Positions 1 through 10,110 are shown, numbered from the stretch's first letter. The stretch is 64,000 bases of DNA from Streptomyces sp. NBC_01717 (GCF_036248255.1 NZ_CP109178.1:8685001-8749000); one strand, 5' to 3'. Made by a program: numbers and translations. Notes: generated by a model from the letters alone, not told the origin.

Positions 1-150
1 GTGCGGCAGCAGCTCGCGCAGCAACTGCTGGGCCAGGGCCCGGTGATCGGGGCGGGTGGACTCGACGAGAGTGATGGCGCGCGCGATGTGCGCCCGCTTC
101 CCGTCGAGCACCCCCTTCACATAGCTGTCGATATCGATCGTCGGAGCCAT
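1..150 (-). CDS. meaB: Methylmalonyl-CoA mutase-associated GTPase MeaB (partial, N-terminus only)
   Basis: The reading frame starts at ATG 150 on the minus strand and runs off the left edge; only the first 50 residues are present. The start ([20 protein letters not shown]) and the following helical stretch ending RELLPH are recognisable as the lead-in to the MeaB/ArgK G3E-type P-loop GTPase. MeaB protects and reactivates adenosylcobalamin-dependent methylmalonyl-CoA mutase. It begins 12 bp after the mutB stop, so it is the third gene of a mutA-mutB-meaB operon, which supports the call. The GTPase motifs lie outside the window. Confidence 0.85.
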   Translation of the reverse strand, partial: MAPTIDIDSYVKGVLDGKRAHIARAITLVESTRPDHRALAQQLLRELLPH

Positions 151-162
151 CGGGTCAGCGGC

Positions 163-2364
163 TCACAGCTCATGGCCGAGCGCGGCACCGAGCCGCGTCA
201 CCAGATCGAAGGCGGCATCGGGGATCACCGTGCCCGGCGGGAACACGGCCGCCGCACCGGCCTCGTGCAGCGCTTCGACGTCCTGCGGCGGGATCACCCC
301 GCCGACCACGATCATGATGTCGTCGCGGCCCTCGGCGGCCAGCTCCTCACGGAGCGCCGGTACGAGGGTGAGGTGCCCGGCAGCCAGCGAGGAGACGCCC
401 ACGATGTGCACATCCGCCTCGACCGCCTGCCGCGCCACCTCGGCCGGCGTCTGGAACAGCGGGCCGACATCGACGTCGAAGCCCAGGTCGGCGAAGGCCG
501 TCGAGATCACCTTCTGGCCGCGGTCGTGGCCGTCCTGGCCCATCTTGGCGACCAGGATGCGCGGACGGCGCCCCTCCGCCTCCTCGAACCGGCCGACCAG
601 CGTCCGGGTACGGTCCACGGAAGGTGACTCCCCTGCCTCGTTGCGGTACACACCGGAGATCGTACGGATCTGGCCCGCATGCCTCCCGTACACCTTCTCC
701 AGGGCGTCCGAGATCTCGCCGACCGTGGCCATCGCCCGCGCCGCGTCGACCGCCAGCGCCAGCAGATTGCCTTCGAGACCCGGGCCGGGACCGCTCTCGG
801 CTGCCGCAGTCAATGCCCGCAGGGCGGACTGGCAGGCCGCCTCGTCGCGTTCCGCGCGCAGCCGCCGCAGCTTCTCGATCTGCTGGGCGCGCACCGACGA
901 GTTGTCGACCTTGAGCACATCGATCTGCTCGTCCGTCTCCACCCGGTACTCGTTGACTCCGATCACCGGCTGCCGCCCGGAGTCGATCCGCGCCTGGGTA
1001 CGGGCCGCGGCCTCCTCCACCCGGAGCTTCGGGATGCCCGCGTCGATGGCCTGCGCCATCCCGCCTGCGGCCTCGACCTCCTCGATGTGCTGCCAGGCCC
1101 GCTGCGCCAGGTCGTACGTCAGCTTCTCCACGTACGCGCTGCCGCCCCACGGGTCGATGACCCGGCAGGTACCCGACTCCTGCTGGAGCAGCAGCTGGGT
1201 GTTCCGGGCGATCCGCGCCGAGAAGTCCGTCGGCAGCGCGAGGGCCTCGTCGAGCGCATTGGTGTGCAGCGACTGCGTGTGTCCCTGGGTGGCGGCCATT
1301 GCCTCCACACAGGTCCGGGTGACGTTGTTGAACACGTCCTGCGCGGTCAGCGACCAGCCCGAGGTCTGTGAATGGGTGCGCAGCGAGAGGGACTTGGCGT
1401 TCTTCGGTTCGAACTCCTTGACCAGCTTCGCCCACAGCAGGCGGGCCGCCCGCATCTTCGCGATCTCCATGAAGAAGTTCATGCCGATCGCCCAGAAGAA
1501 CGACAGCCGCGGTGCGAACGCGTCCACATCGAGGCCTGCGTCCCGACCGGCTCGCAGGTACTCCACCCCGTCGGCGAGGGTGTACGCCAGCTCCAGATCG
1601 GCCGTCGCACCCGCCTCCTGGATGTGATAGCCGGAGATGGAGATCGAGTTGTAGCGCGGCATCTTCTGCGAGGTGTACGCGAAGATGTCGGAGATGATCC
1701 GCATCGAGGGCTTCGGCGGATAGATGTAGGTGTTGCGGACCATGAACTCCTTGAGGATGTCGTTCTGGATGGTCCCGGCCAGCTTCTCGGGCGGTACGCC
1801 CTGTTCCTCGGCGGCCACGATGTACAGCGCGAGTACGGGAAGCACCGCGCCGTTCATCGTCATGGACACCGTCATCTTGTCCAGCGGGATGCCGTCGAAC
1901 AGTTGGCGCATGTCGTAGATCGAGTCGATCGCCACACCGGCCATGCCGACGTCGCCGGTCACCCGCGGGTGGTCACTGTCGTAGCCGCGGTGGGTCGGCA
2001 GGTCGAAGGCGACGGAGAGTCCCTTCTGCCCGGCCGCGAGGTTGCGGCGGTAGAAGGCGTTGGACTCCTCGGCCGTGGAGAACCCCGCGTACTGCCGGAT
2101 CGTCCAGGGCTGGTTGACGTACATCGTCGGGTACGGACCGCGCAGATACGGGGCCATGCCCGGATACGTACCGAGGAAGTCGAGCCCTTCCAGGTCACGC
2201 CCGGTGTACAGCGGCTTGACCGCGATGCCCTCCGGGGTCTCCCACAGAAGATCGCCGTCGGAGCCACCGGTGGACTCCTTCACCGCCGTGTGCCACTGGT
2301 CCTCGGACCCCTCGGCGCCGGTGCCCGGCCCGAGTTCGATGTCGGAGAAGTCGGGGATCCGCAT
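163..2364 (-). CDS. mutB: Methylmalonyl-CoA mutase large (catalytic, B12-binding) subunit
   Basis: This 733-residue protein catalyses the adenosylcobalamin-dependent interconversion of succinyl-CoA and (R)-methylmalonyl-CoA, in propionate metabolism and polyketide precursor supply. The N-terminal two thirds is the substrate-binding barrel. The C-terminal cobalamin domain carries the DxHxxG signature (GQDGHDRG), with the axial histidine near residue 613. The length is typical of actinobacterial MutB. ATG 2364 is chosen over an upstream in-frame extension because it overlaps the mutA stop (TAATG), which points to translational coupling, and because MRIPDF fits the family start. The reaction takes place in the cytoplasm as a MutAB heterodimer. 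Confidence 0.97.
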   Translation of the reverse strand: MRIPDFSDIELGPGTGAEGSEDQWHTAVKESTGGSDGDLLWETPEGIAVKPLYTGRDLEGLDFLGTYPGMAPYLRGPYPTMYVNQPWTIRQYAGFSTAEESNAFYRRNLAAGQKGLSVAFDLPTHRGYDSDHPRVTGDVGMAGVAIDSIYDMRQLFDGIPLDKMTVSMTMNGAVLPVLALYIVAAEEQGVPPEKLAGTIQNDILKEFMVRNTYIYPPKPSMRIISDIFAYTSQKMPRYNSISISGYHIQEAGATADLELAYTLADGVEYLRAGRDAGLDVDAFAPRLSFFWAIGMNFFMEIAKMRAARLLWAKLVKEFEPKNAKSLSLRTHSQTSGWSLTAQDVFNNVTRTCVEAMAATQGHTQSLHTNALDEALALPTDFSARIARNTQLLLQQESGTCRVIDPWGGSAYVEKLTYDLAQRAWQHIEEVEAAGGMAQAIDAGIPKLRVEEAAARTQARIDSGRQPVIGVNEYRVETDEQIDVLKVDNSSVRAQQIEKLRRLRAERDEAACQSALRALTAAAESGPGPGLEGNLLALAVDAARAMATVGEISDALEKVYGRHAGQIRTISGVYRNEAGESPSVDRTRTLVGRFEEAEGRRPRILVAKMGQDGHDRGQKVISTAFADLGFDVDVGPLFQTPAEVARQAVEADVHIVGVSSLAAGHLTLVPALREELAAEGRDDIMIVVGGVIPPQDVEALHEAGAAAVFPPGTVIPDAAFDLVTRLGAALGHEL

Positions 2365-4223
2365 TACGCCACACCCATACGGTCGAGAACGGAGGAGAGT
2401 ACGGCCACCACGTCGCAGCCCGCGAAGACGTACTCGTCGACACCGGCATACTCTGCGGGCCGGCCCGCGAGGAACACCCACCGCGCACCGGCCGTGCGCA
2501 ACGCCGAGGCCACGGCCTCCGCCTGCTCGGCGTACAGCGCGTCACCGGAACACAGGCACGCCACCGTGGCCCCACTGGTCGCGAAGGCCTCGGCGGCCGT
2601 CGAGGCGTCCACCGACGCCGGGTCGTGCACGGGCTCGATCCCGCCCGCCTGGAACAGGTTCGAGGCGAACGTGGCCCGCGCGGTGTGCACCGACGCGGGG
2701 CCGAGCGCCGCAAGGAACACGCGGGGCCGCCGGCCCGTCTCCGCCAGATGGGCGTCCGACCGGGCACGCAACGCCTCGAACGCCTCGTCACGACGGACTG
2801 TGGGCAGGCCGCCCGACGCGCCATCGGCGGCGGGGGCCGCCTCGCGCTCCACCAGGCGCTCCGCAAGGTGCGGGAACTCACTGACGCCGGTGACCGGCTC
2901 CTTGCGCCGTGCCAGATCCTTGCTACGCGCCGCCCAGGTCGCCGCCAGCCGCTCACCGATCAGGCCGGAGCCGAGCGCCGCCGCCTGACCGCCCGCCCGC
3001 TCGATCTCCTGGAAGAACGCCCAGGCGGCGTCGGCGAGTTCGGTGGTCAGCCGCTCCACATACCAGGAGCCGCCCGCCGGGTCGATCACCCGGGCCAGAT
3101 GCGACTCCTCCATGAGGATCGTCGACGTGTTACGGGCGATGCGCCGGGCGGACGCGTCCGGCAGCCCCAGCGCGTGATCGAACGGCAGCACGGTGACGGA
3201 GTCGGCCCCGCCGACGCCCGCACCCAGACATGCCAGCGTCGTCCGCAGCATGTTCACCCACGGATCGCGCCGCGTCATCATCACCGGCGACGTCACCGCG
3301 TGCTGGCGCTGCGCGCCGGCGTCCGCGGCTCCGCACACCTCGGCGACCCGCGCCCACAGCCGACGCGCCGCCCGCAGCTTGGCAATGGTCAGGAACTGGT
3401 CGGCGGTGGCCGCGTACCGGAACTCCAGCTGGGCGCAGGCCGCCTCGACGGAGAGCCCCGCCCCGGTCAGCGCCCGCAGATAGGCCACGCCGGTCGCCAG
3501 CGAACTGCCCAGCTCCTGGGCCGCCGAGCCACCGGCCTCGTGGTACGGCAGCGCGTCCACGGTCAACGCCCGCAGCCCGGGATACTCCTTCGCGCACCGC
3601 TCGGCCCAGTGCACGGCGGCCGCCGGCTCCGGGGCACTGCCGCTGCGTGCCGCGCGGCCCAGCGGGTCGGCGCCGAGATTGCCGCGGGCCGACTCCGGGG
3701 CCACGCCCCGCCCCTCGTACAGCCGCAGCAACTCTGCCGCGGCGGCGTCGAGTTCGCTGCCCGCGTCGAGCACGACCGGGGCCAGATCGAGATAGACACC
3801 GTCCAGCGCACGCGCCAGCCCGGATACCGGTACGCCCGTCGCACCCCCGACGGTCAGCCACAACGAGGTGACACCGTTCTCCAGATCCGCGAGCACGGCT
3901 TCGTTGAGCCGGGCCGGATCCGTCAGGCTGTGCCGCTGCCGTACGTCCCAGCCGTTCGCCGCGTTCCCCTCGGCCTTGCTGCCGCGGGTGAAGGGGGCGA
4001 AGCCCGGAAAACCGGCATCGGGCGCGTCATCGCGCGAGGTGTACAGAGGGCGGGTGATGAGCCCGTCCTCCACTGTGGTGGACAGCGCTTCCTCGGCTGC
4101 CGAACCCGCAACATCCTTGCCCGACTTGCGCAGCACACCTTCGACAAGGCTCTGCCACTGCTCATGGGCTGGGTCAGGGAATTCGGCGGCCAACGAAAGC
4201 CCGTCAGCAGGCAGGACCGTCAT
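2364..4223 (-). CDS. mutA: Methylmalonyl-CoA mutase small subunit
   Basis: This 619-residue mutase-fold protein is the non-catalytic partner of MutB. It follows the MutB layout (barrel, then a Rossmann-like C-terminal domain) but has lost the cobalamin motif: where MutB has GQDGHDRG this chain reads GPASVHTA, so it does not bind B12. It is the first gene of the mutA-mutB-meaB operon and its stop overlaps the mutB start. No good ribosome site is visible before ATG 4223, so the transcript may be leaderless or start very close by. Confidence 0.95.
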   Translation of the reverse strand: MTVLPADGLSLAAEFPDPAHEQWQSLVEGVLRKSGKDVAGSAAEEALSTTVEDGLITRPLYTSRDDAPDAGFPGFAPFTRGSKAEGNAANGWDVRQRHSLTDPARLNEAVLADLENGVTSLWLTVGGATGVPVSGLARALDGVYLDLAPVVLDAGSELDAAAAELLRLYEGRGVAPESARGNLGADPLGRAARSGSAPEPAAAVHWAERCAKEYPGLRALTVDALPYHEAGGSAAQELGSSLATGVAYLRALTGAGLSVEAACAQLEFRYAATADQFLTIAKLRAARRLWARVAEVCGAADAGAQRQHAVTSPVMMTRRDPWVNMLRTTLACLGAGVGGADSVTVLPFDHALGLPDASARRIARNTSTILMEESHLARVIDPAGGSWYVERLTTELADAAWAFFQEIERAGGQAAALGSGLIGERLAATWAARSKDLARRKEPVTGVSEFPHLAERLVEREAAPAADGASGGLPTVRRDEAFEALRARSDAHLAETGRRPRVFLAALGPASVHTARATFASNLFQAGGIEPVHDPASVDASTAAEAFATSGATVACLCSGDALYAEQAEAVASALRTAGARWVFLAGRPAEYAGVDEYVFAGCDVVAVLSSVLDRMGVA

Positions 4224-4665
4224 GCCCAGATGCTAGGCGAAGGCTCAGATGAGCAGCAGGGGAACCGCCTGTGACCTTGCCCTCTCCGCACGCACTTGAT
4301 CCTTTACGGACGGTGGCGTAGTCAGGGGCTGCCGGCGGGCGGGGCGGGCGTGTCACGGCGGCCCGGGCACGCGCCGGCCGCCCCCGCCCGTTGCTGCTCG
4401 ACAACCCCTCGCAGCACCCGATCGGACCACCCGCGTCCATGCACGCCACACTCGGCGCACCCATGCCGCCGGCGTCGGCGGCGTCTGCCTGCTCGTCGCC
4501 CCGACCCCGTCGAAACGGCTTCCGCACCGACCACGGCCGCGTATTCGACCAGGGACCCCACGAGGCGGCCGCTCAGCTCTCCGTCCCAGGTGAATTGCCA
4601 CAGTGCATCACTAAATATCCGAAGTTATGCTGCAGGCAATCCATCCGTCAGGAGAGGACACGCCC
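4224..4665. other. Intergenic region between divergent mutA and DUF6325 gene
   Basis: This 442-bp stretch separates divergent genes and must hold both promoters. The only AT-rich part is about 4605-4630, just before the rightward gene, and it plausibly contains that gene's -10 region. No convincing gene was seen. The G/C-rich open frames here do not have family-like sequence. Confidence 0.5.
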
Positions 4666-5094
4666 GTGACTGTGGGACCTGTGGAGTACCTCGTCGTCGC
4701 CTTTCCCGGGAGCCGTTTCACCGGGGCCATTGCGCCGGCGCTGGCCGAAGCGGTCGCCTCGAAGGCGGTTCGGATCCTCGATCTGACGTTTGTGTACCGG
4801 GGTGAGGACGGCACGCTCGAATCAGTGGAGCTGGACGACCTCGACCCCGATGACCTGGTGTCGTTCGAGCCGGTCGAGGGAGTGGTCGGCGGCCTGTTGA
4901 ACAGCGAGGACATCCGGACTCTCGGGGAGAGCGTGCCACCGGGCAGCTCCGCCGCACTGATCGTGTGGGAGGACCTGTGGGCGGTTCCGCTCACAGTGGC
5001 CGTCCGGGCATCGGGCGGTCAAGTGGTGGCGCATGAGCGGATCCCCGCCGAGATCGCGGAGGCGGCCGTGGCCGCCGGCGGTCCCACCGGCTGA
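4666..5094 (+). CDS. DUF6325 family protein
   Basis: This 142-residue acidic soluble protein begins MTVGPVEYLVVAFPG, the usual opening of the actinobacterial DUF6325 family, often annotated as membrane-trafficking or SHOCT-associated. GTG 4666 is chosen because AGGAGAGG at 4650-4657 is ideally spaced; an earlier in-frame ATG at 4627 lacks such a site. The gene lies 65 bp before a SHOCT-domain gene, and the pairing of these two families is common in Streptomyces, so they probably act together. The molecular function is unknown. Confidence 0.8.
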   Translation: MTVGPVEYLVVAFPGSRFTGAIAPALAEAVASKAVRILDLTFVYRGEDGTLESVELDDLDPDDLVSFEPVEGVVGGLLNSEDIRTLGESVPPGSSAALIVWEDLWAVPLTVAVRASGGQVVAHERIPAEIAEAAVAAGGPTG

Positions 5095-5159
5095 CGCTGC
5101 CCGGCCCGCTGCACGCCACGCACCGCACGCACCGCACCGCACTGGAAGGGGCGCACATC

Positions 5160-5489
5160 ATGCCGATTTTCCGAGGACCGGGCATGAACCGCAGAGGACC
5201 GGGGCTGCTGGGCACCGTGGCGCGCACCGCCGTCGTCGCGGGCACGGCATCGGCGGTCAGCGGACGGGTCCAGCAGCGCCAGCAGCAGAGGTGGGGCGCG
5301 CAGGAAGCGGCCGCACAGGAAGGGGCCGCCGCACAGCAGCAACAGACACCCCCTGCCCAGGCGGCGCCTCCCGCGCCCCCGGCGGACGACATCATCGACC
5401 GGCTGGAACGACTGGCCGAGCTGAAGAAGCAAGGAATCCTGACCGACGCCGAGTTCGAGGCGCAGAAGGCGAAGGTTCTGGCCGGCTGA
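5160..5489 (+). CDS. SHOCT domain-containing small protein
   Basis: This 109-residue protein has three parts. The first is a Gly/Arg-rich N-terminus with a short hydrophobic segment (about residues 17-33). The second is a Gln/Ala/Pro-rich linker. The third is a C-terminal SHOCT helix pair (about 78-109) with the hallmark ELKKQGILTDAEFEAQKAK. SHOCT modules are short oligomerisation or membrane-association tags at protein C-termini. It is probably co-expressed with the DUF6325 gene upstream. The role is unknown. Confidence 0.85.
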   Translation: MPIFRGPGMNRRGPGLLGTVARTAVVAGTASAVSGRVQQRQQQRWGAQEAAAQEGAAAQQQQTPPAQAAPPAPPADDIIDRLERLAELKKQGILTDAEFEAQKAKVLAG

Positions 5490-5498
5490 TCCGGCCGG
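5478..5498 (+). terminator. Hairpin over the SHOCT gene stop codon
   Basis: CTGGCCGG and CCGGCCGG are separated by 5 nt and can form an 8-bp stem with one G-U pair. It overlaps the stop codon and lacks a U-tract, as is normal for Streptomyces terminators. Termination is inferred. Confidence 0.4.
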
Positions 5499-5574
5499 GG
5501 CGAATCCATTCATCAGCCGTGTCCGCAGTAAGCCGTGCCCCGAATGAGTCGCGTCCGGAAAAGGGGAATCCATC

Positions 5575-6435
5575 GTGCAAACCGCCAGGGCCGTTGCGGC
5601 TTCCACCGTTATCAATCTGCGTGACCTGGGCGGAATTTCACTGGGTCGCGACCGCTGCTTCCGGTCCGGGGCGGTGCTGCGCTCCGGTCAGCTCAGCGGA
5701 TTCGACGCGGCCTGCGACGTGGCGGTGACCGCCCTGGGCATCCGGACGGTCGTCGACCTCCGCACCGCCGATGAGCGCATGGCGGCCCCCGATCGGCTGC
5801 CGACCGGAGCCCGGCTGTTCGTCGCCGATGTCCTCGGCGACAACCCGGGCGTGGCACCCGCCCGGCTGCGCGCGCTGCTCAGCGATCCGGTGGCTGCGGA
5901 GGAGTTGCTCGGGGGCGGAAAGGCCGAGGAGCTGTTCGCGCAGACCTACCGGAAGCTGGTGCTGTCGCCGGGCGCCTCGGCCGCGTACCGCGCCTTCGTC
6001 GAGACGGCCGCGGACGACCGTGCCCGGCCGGTGCTCGTCCACTGCACGGCGGGCAAGGACCGCACCGGGTGGGCGACCACGCTGCTCCTGCTCATGGTCG
6101 GGGCGTCACGCGATGTCGTACGGGCGGAGTTCCTCGCCGTGAATCCGGTGGCGCGAGCTGCCTTCCAGCCGTATGTGCAGGGCTTCCTCGACGCGGGCGG
6201 CGATCCCGAGATCGCGGCCGCGATCATCGAGGTCCGCCCCCGCTATCTCTCGACCGCCCTCGACGCGATGGATGAGCGGTGGGGCGGCCTGGACGGCTAC
6301 GTGCGTGACGCTCTGCGGATCCCCGAGCCCGTGGTGGAGCGGCTGCGGAGCGGGCTCGTGGTCTCCGCCCAACCGGAACCGGCCATCGCCGCCACCCGAT
6401 CGGCCAAAGCGGTCATCCGGGGATCCATGGGGTGA
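5575..6435 (+). CDS. Tyrosine-protein phosphatase (dual-specificity-like, PTP-LMO type)
   Basis: This 286-residue cytoplasmic phosphatase contains the CX5R loop as HCTAGKDRTG at about residues 157-166, with the catalytic Cys and Arg intact. The N-terminal NLRDLGGIS motif is characteristic of the bacterial Y_phosphatase3 family related to mycobacterial PtpB. A downstream Ala-rich helical region completes the fold. Substrates are unknown; the family acts on phosphotyrosine and sometimes phosphoinositides. The GTG start at 5575 follows AAGGGG. It appears monocistronic. Confidence 0.88.
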   Translation: MQTARAVAASTVINLRDLGGISLGRDRCFRSGAVLRSGQLSGFDAACDVAVTALGIRTVVDLRTADERMAAPDRLPTGARLFVADVLGDNPGVAPARLRALLSDPVAAEELLGGGKAEELFAQTYRKLVLSPGASAAYRAFVETAADDRARPVLVHCTAGKDRTGWATTLLLLMVGASRDVVRAEFLAVNPVARAAFQPYVQGFLDAGGDPEIAAAIIEVRPRYLSTALDAMDERWGGLDGYVRDALRIPEPVVERLRSGLVVSAQPEPAIAATRSAKAVIRGSMG

Positions 6436-6609
6436 CTCCATACCTCTGGCGGGTAGGGTTGCCGCCGCCCTCACGGTCGAGGTGATGCCACAGACGGGGA
6501 CGCTCGGCGGACACGTGCATCGAGCGGTCCGGTTCCGGGGGACCGGCGCCTGGGCCGTTCTCGGTATCGTGGGGGTACTGGATCAAGGGTTCTCCGAGAG
6601 GGGTGCACG

Positions 6610-7014
6610 TTGACCGAGCGCAAACCCGCCGGCGTCAGCTTCGAATCGTGGGTCGACAAGCAGATCCGTGAGGCCGAGCAACGCGGCGACTTCTCCCAGC
6701 TGCCGGGTTTCGGTAAACCGCTGCCCGGTATCGACCGCCCGTACGACGAAACCTGGTGGATCAAGGCGAAGATGCAGCGCGAGGGGGTGTCGATGCTCCC
6801 GCCCGCCCTGGCCCTGCGCAAGGAGGCGGAGGACACCCGCGCGGCGGTGTCCGAAGCCCGCTCGGAGGCCGAGGTGCGGCGGATGCTCACCGCGGTCAAC
6901 GAGAAGATCGAGGCGGCGATCCGTCGGCCGCCGCCGGGGCCCCTGCTGAACAAGCGCCCGTTCGACATCGACGCCGTGGTCGAGGAGTGGCGTGCCGAGC
7001 GCGGTTCGGCGTAG
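6610..7014 (+). CDS. DUF1992 (DnaJ homologue subfamily C member 28-like) protein
   Basis: This 134-residue protein carries the DUF1992 pattern: WVDKQIREAEQRGDF near the start, then LPGFGKPLPG. This is the conserved J-less DNAJC28-like domain found widely in actinobacteria. The biochemical role is unknown. A TTG start at 6610 is the only in-frame start close to the GAGAGGGG ribosome site at about 6596-6603; a nearby GTG is in another frame. It is probably monocistronic. Confidence 0.85.
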   Translation: MTERKPAGVSFESWVDKQIREAEQRGDFSQLPGFGKPLPGIDRPYDETWWIKAKMQREGVSMLPPALALRKEAEDTRAAVSEARSEAEVRRMLTAVNEKIEAAIRRPPPGPLLNKRPFDIDAVVEEWRAERGSA

Positions 7015-7076
7015 GTCACGGCGGGGGCAGGCGAGGCCGGGCATGCGCCCGGCCTCCGATGCGTAATACTCCCTTT

Positions 7077-7568
7077 ATGAAACCGAGTGTTACGGGACCG
7101 GTAGGCGGGGCAGGTCACCGGGATGTGATGATCCGACGGGCGACCGCGCGCGACGCCAAGCGCCTCACCCGGTTGGTCAGGAACTCCCGCGCCTACGAGG
7201 GCCCGTACGCCCCCATGGTCGCCGGCTACCGGGTGGGGCCCGACTACATCGAGACCCATCGGGTCTTCGTGGCCGTCCACAGCGCTACCGACCGGCTGCT
7301 CGGGTTCTACTCGCTGGTCCTCGAACCGGCCGAACTCGATCTGATGTTCGTCGCCGAGGATGCGCAGGGTCGCGGTATCGGACGGCTGATGATCGCGCAT
7401 CTGCGCGGCGAGGCGCAGCTGGCCGGGCTCACCGGCGTTCGCATCGTCTCGCATCCACCCGCCGAGGGCTTCTACCGCAGTGTGGGTGCCCTGCCGACCG
7501 GCACGGCCGCGGCCAACCCGCCCGCGGTGATGTGGGACCGGCCCGAACTGACGCTTCCGGTCGCCTGA
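7077..7568 (+). CDS. GNAT family N-acetyltransferase
   Basis: This protein of about 163 residues has the GNAT core: an N-terminal VMIRRATARDAKRL strand-helix and the acetyl-CoA loop in FVAEDAQGRGIGRLMI (the Q/R-x-x-G-x-G/A motif, here QGRGIG). The substrate is unknown. The start is uncertain. ATG 7077 has the sequence TAATACT 13 bp upstream, which could be a -10 box for a leaderless transcript. ATG 7059 and ATG 7128 are alternatives, the last directly before the first beta-strand. The gene converges on a VOC gene across a strong hairpin. Confidence 0.85.
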   Translation: MKPSVTGPVGGAGHRDVMIRRATARDAKRLTRLVRNSRAYEGPYAPMVAGYRVGPDYIETHRVFVAVHSATDRLLGFYSLVLEPAELDLMFVAEDAQGRGIGRLMIAHLRGEAQLAGLTGVRIVSHPPAEGFYRSVGALPTGTAAANPPAVMWDRPELTLPVA

Positions 7569-7585
7569 CGGACCGCAGAAGAGCC

Positions 7586-7617
7586 CGGCCGGGACCCGGT
7601 GACCCGGATCCCGGCCG
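7586..7617. terminator. Bidirectional terminator hairpin
   Basis: A perfect 9-bp inverted repeat, CGGCCGGGA / TCCCGGCCG, with an inner CCGG/CCGG pair lies 18 bp after the GNAT stop and before the convergent VOC gene stop. It should serve both genes. Confidence 0.7.
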
Positions 7618-7641
7618 AAACGCCTGGTGCGCCGGGAACCG

Positions 7642-8031
7642 TTACGAGGCGAAGCCACCGTACGGGCGCGTGATGATCTCCATGGCATGTCCGGCGGGAT
7701 CGAGGAAGTAGATGCCCCGGCCGCCGTCATTGTGGTTGATCTCGCCCGGATGCTTCCGATGCGGATCGGCCCAGTAGGTGATCCCGAGCTCCTTGATGCG
7801 GGCGTACGACGTATCGAACTCCGCCTCCGAGACCAGGAAGGCGTAATGCTGCCCGACGATCGATTCGGCGGGAATGGTCGCGAAATCCAGCGTGACACCA
7901 TTTGCCGTGGCGACCGCTACGAACGGTCCCCATTCCGCACCGATTTCCAGACCCAGGATGTGCGCAAGGAATTCGGCGGATTCCCGGTTGTTCCGGGCGT
8001 GAATGATGGTGTGATTCAACTCGACTGACAC
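7642..8031 (-). CDS. VOC (glyoxalase/bleomycin-resistance fold) family protein
   Basis: This 129-residue single VOC domain has two beta-alpha-beta3 modules, starting ELNHTIIHARN and ending with the metal-site-like strand GIYFLDPAGHAMEII. His and Glu in these strands match the usual metal-ligand positions. The family includes glyoxalases, dioxygenases and antibiotic-binding proteins. The substrate cannot be told from sequence. The gene stands alone with a divergent DUF6328 gene upstream. Confidence 0.85.
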   Translation of the reverse strand: MSVELNHTIIHARNNRESAEFLAHILGLEIGAEWGPFVAVATANGVTLDFATIPAESIVGQHYAFLVSEAEFDTSYARIKELGITYWADPHRKHPGEINHNDGGRGIYFLDPAGHAMEIITRPYGGFAS

Positions 8032-8249
8032 TGTGGAATGCCTCCAACGGGCATCTCACGGGCACCTCCACGCCTCACCCGGCCGGTGACCGGCGCGCGA
8101 TGCCCTATTCAAGATCGTAGGCGCGACCGCATCGTTCGTCGAGGGCATCGCCGACGGCGCATCCGGGGGGCCACCCCGACGTGAGATCCCTACGGTGGGG
8201 TAGAAGGCGACGCAACGGGCTCGACACCTACCGCGGACGGAGGCTCACG

Positions 8250-8777
8250 GTGACCCCGACACCCGGCGAGGACCACGACGCGGAAAGCGGTCGGGAGCCC
8301 GACATCGGCCGCCACGAGACGGCCGAGGAACGAGCGGACCGGCTGTGGTCGGATCTGCTCCAGGAGCTGCGCGTCGCCCAGACCGGCGTCCAGATCCTGT
8401 TCGGCTTTCTGCTGGCCGTCGTCTTCCAGTCGCGGTTCGCCGCACTGTCGGACACGGACCGCACCATTTATGTGGTCACCGTGATGCTGGGGTCGGCCAC
8501 GGCCGCCGCGCTCATCGGGCCCGTCTCCCTCCACCGCCTGCTCACCGGGCACCGGCTCAAGCCGCAGACCGTTGTGTGGGCGTCGCGACTGACCGTGCTC
8601 GGCCTCGTCCTGCTGTTCTGCACGATGTGCTCCGCGCTTCTGCTCATCCTGCGGGTGGCCCTGCACAACGCTCTCGCACTGTGGCTGGTGGGCGCCATGG
8701 CGCTGTGGTTCCTCATCTGCTGGTTCGTGTTCCCGGCCTGGGTGCTGGCGCGCTCGACATCGGAAGGCGAGAAGTGA
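8250..8777 (+). CDS. DUF6328 family integral membrane protein
   Basis: This 175-residue protein has an acidic cytoplasmic N-terminus (residues 1-45) followed by four hydrophobic segments at roughly 48-68, 78-98, 115-137 and 145-168, a layout typical of DUF6328. GTG 8250 is chosen because GGACGGAGG lies 6 bp upstream; in-frame codons before it encode an Arg-rich stretch foreign to the family. The function is unknown. The gene is convergent with the two-domain VOC gene. Confidence 0.82.
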   Translation: MTPTPGEDHDAESGREPDIGRHETAEERADRLWSDLLQELRVAQTGVQILFGFLLAVVFQSRFAALSDTDRTIYVVTVMLGSATAAALIGPVSLHRLLTGHRLKPQTVVWASRLTVLGLVLLFCTMCSALLLILRVALHNALALWLVGAMALWFLICWFVFPAWVLARSTSEGEK

Positions 8778-8807
8778 CCTCGGATACGTACTCGGCGCGC
8801 GGCGCAC

Positions 8808-8837
8808 AGCCGAACAGCTGACTGCGACCGTTCGGCT
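8808..8837. terminator. Bidirectional terminator hairpin
   Basis: AGCCGAAC / GTTCGGCT form a perfect 8-bp stem with a 14-nt loop between the convergent DUF6328 gene and the VOC gene, touching the latter's stop codon. Confidence 0.6.
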
Positions 8838-9661
8838 CAGGTCCCCTCGGCAGCCGGGCTTCGGATGTCCGTGACGGTGAACAGCCCGCCGTCCGGGTCC
8901 AGCAGGGTCGCCTCCGCGCCGTGTCCCTGTGTCCGTTGCTCGACCACCGAGCCCCCGTGCTGCCGCGCCGCCGAGACAGTCGCCGCCACATCGGCCACCG
9001 GGAAGTGGACCTGCCAGTGCGGGCGGACCAGCGGATCCGGTGCGGCCTCGACCGCACCGGAGCTGATCCGGGCCAGCCGCTTGCCGCCGCAGTCCACCAC
9101 GACCTGGTCCTTCTCGTACGACACCTCGCAGTCGCCGGGACGTCCGGTCGCCCAGTCGAGGACCTGGCCGTAGAAGATTGCGGCCTCGAAAGCGTCCCTG
9201 GTGCGCAGCTCGAGCCACGCGTTCGAGTGGTCGTCCGGCGCCGGCGGTGATGTCGCCGCCTCGGTGCGCTCCCAGATGCCGAACACCGCGCCGTCGCGGT
9301 CCGCCGCCAGGGCGCCGCGCCCCTTGCCGAGCGTCAGTGGCCCCACCGCCACCGTGCCGCTGCGCTCACGAATGCGCGACGCAGCCGCATCGGCGTTCTG
9401 CACGGCGAAGTACGGAGTCCATGCCACAGCGACCCGGAAGGCCGGCACTACCGCCGCGATACCGGCCACCGGCACGTCGTCGCGGCGTGCGACGGAGAAT
9501 TCCTGCCCCAGCTTTCCCGGCCGGAACGTCCACCCCAGCGTGGCGGTGTAGAACTCCTGCGCCGACTTCAGGTCCCGGGTCATGAGGTTGACCCAGCAGG
9601 GCGCCGACGGTCCGGTCAACGGTGCCGAGGGGGGCGCGGTCCTGGGTCTGCTTCCCGTCAT
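8837..9661 (-). CDS. Two-domain VOC family protein
   Basis: This 274-residue protein has two tandem VOC modules (about residues 15-130 and 140-265). Each opens with a PCWVNLMTRD or NAWLELRTRD-type strand and ends with a GAVFGIWE or GGLFTVTDI strand. This matches the actinobacterial hydroxylase/glyoxalase-like VOC proteins related to CFP30B-type antigens. ATG 9661 has AAGG about 10 bp upstream and leaves a compact N-terminus; an upstream 36-residue extension is not family-like. The substrate is unknown. Confidence 0.85.
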   Translation of the reverse strand: MTGSRPRTAPPSAPLTGPSAPCWVNLMTRDLKSAQEFYTATLGWTFRPGKLGQEFSVARRDDVPVAGIAAVVPAFRVAVAWTPYFAVQNADAAASRIRERSGTVAVGPLTLGKGRGALAADRDGAVFGIWERTEAATSPPAPDDHSNAWLELRTRDAFEAAIFYGQVLDWATGRPGDCEVSYEKDQVVVDCGGKRLARISSGAVEAAPDPLVRPHWQVHFPVADVAATVSAARQHGGSVVEQRTQGHGAEATLLDPDGGLFTVTDIRSPAAEGT

Positions 9662-9777
9662 GGTGCTGCTGCCTTCATCGGTTCTGCGGCAAACGCATGC
9701 CGTGGCGGTCGGGCCTCTACCAGCCTCACTTCGGTCGGTCGGTCGCGCAACACGCGCCGATGCGGGCATGCGCCTGC

Positions 9778-10110
9778 TCAGTCGCGCGTCTCGTCCTTTT
9801 CGTGCCGGATGGGCTCGTTCCCGTGGTCACCCAGTTCGTAGGGGGAGAGTCCGCGCCCGTCGGCCGGGAAGCTGTCGTCGCCGTGGACGTCGCGCTCCTC
9901 GACGTGTGTGCGGTGGTCCGGCCGTAGCGGCTGCTCATCGGGCCGAGGCGGCGGCAGTTCCTCGGCCCGGCGCCGCCGTCCCAGCCAGACGGCGCCGATC
10001 AGCATGCCCACGAGGGCCACGCCGACGATCGCCATCACCACGCCGAGCGCACCCCGCCCGTCCGCGAGCGTGACGGCCAGGGAATTGAGGGCTCCATTCG
10101 ATACGTCCAT
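9778..10110 (-). CDS. DUF6479 family single-pass membrane protein
   Basis: This 110-residue protein has one transmembrane helix (about residues 22-43, VVMAIVGVALVGMLIGAVWL), an Arg-rich stop-transfer GRRRRAEELPPP and a hydrophilic acidic tail. This arrangement is that of the Streptomyces DUF6479 family. The tail should be cytoplasmic by the positive-inside rule. The function is unknown. An AT-rich promoter-like island lies upstream in the shared region with the divergent gene at 10284. Confidence 0.75.
   Translation of the reverse strand: MDVSNGALNSLAVTLADGRGALGVVMAIVGVALVGMLIGAVWLGRRRRAEELPPPRPDEQPLRPDHRTHVEERDVHGDDSFPADGRGLSPYELGDHGNEPIRHEKDETRD

Noticed and set aside
163..2481. Numerous long open frames antisense to mutA/mutB and other genes.
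   Set aside because: High GC removes stop codons from antisense frames. Their products are Arg/Pro/Gly/Ser-rich without domains, and the sense genes are clear.
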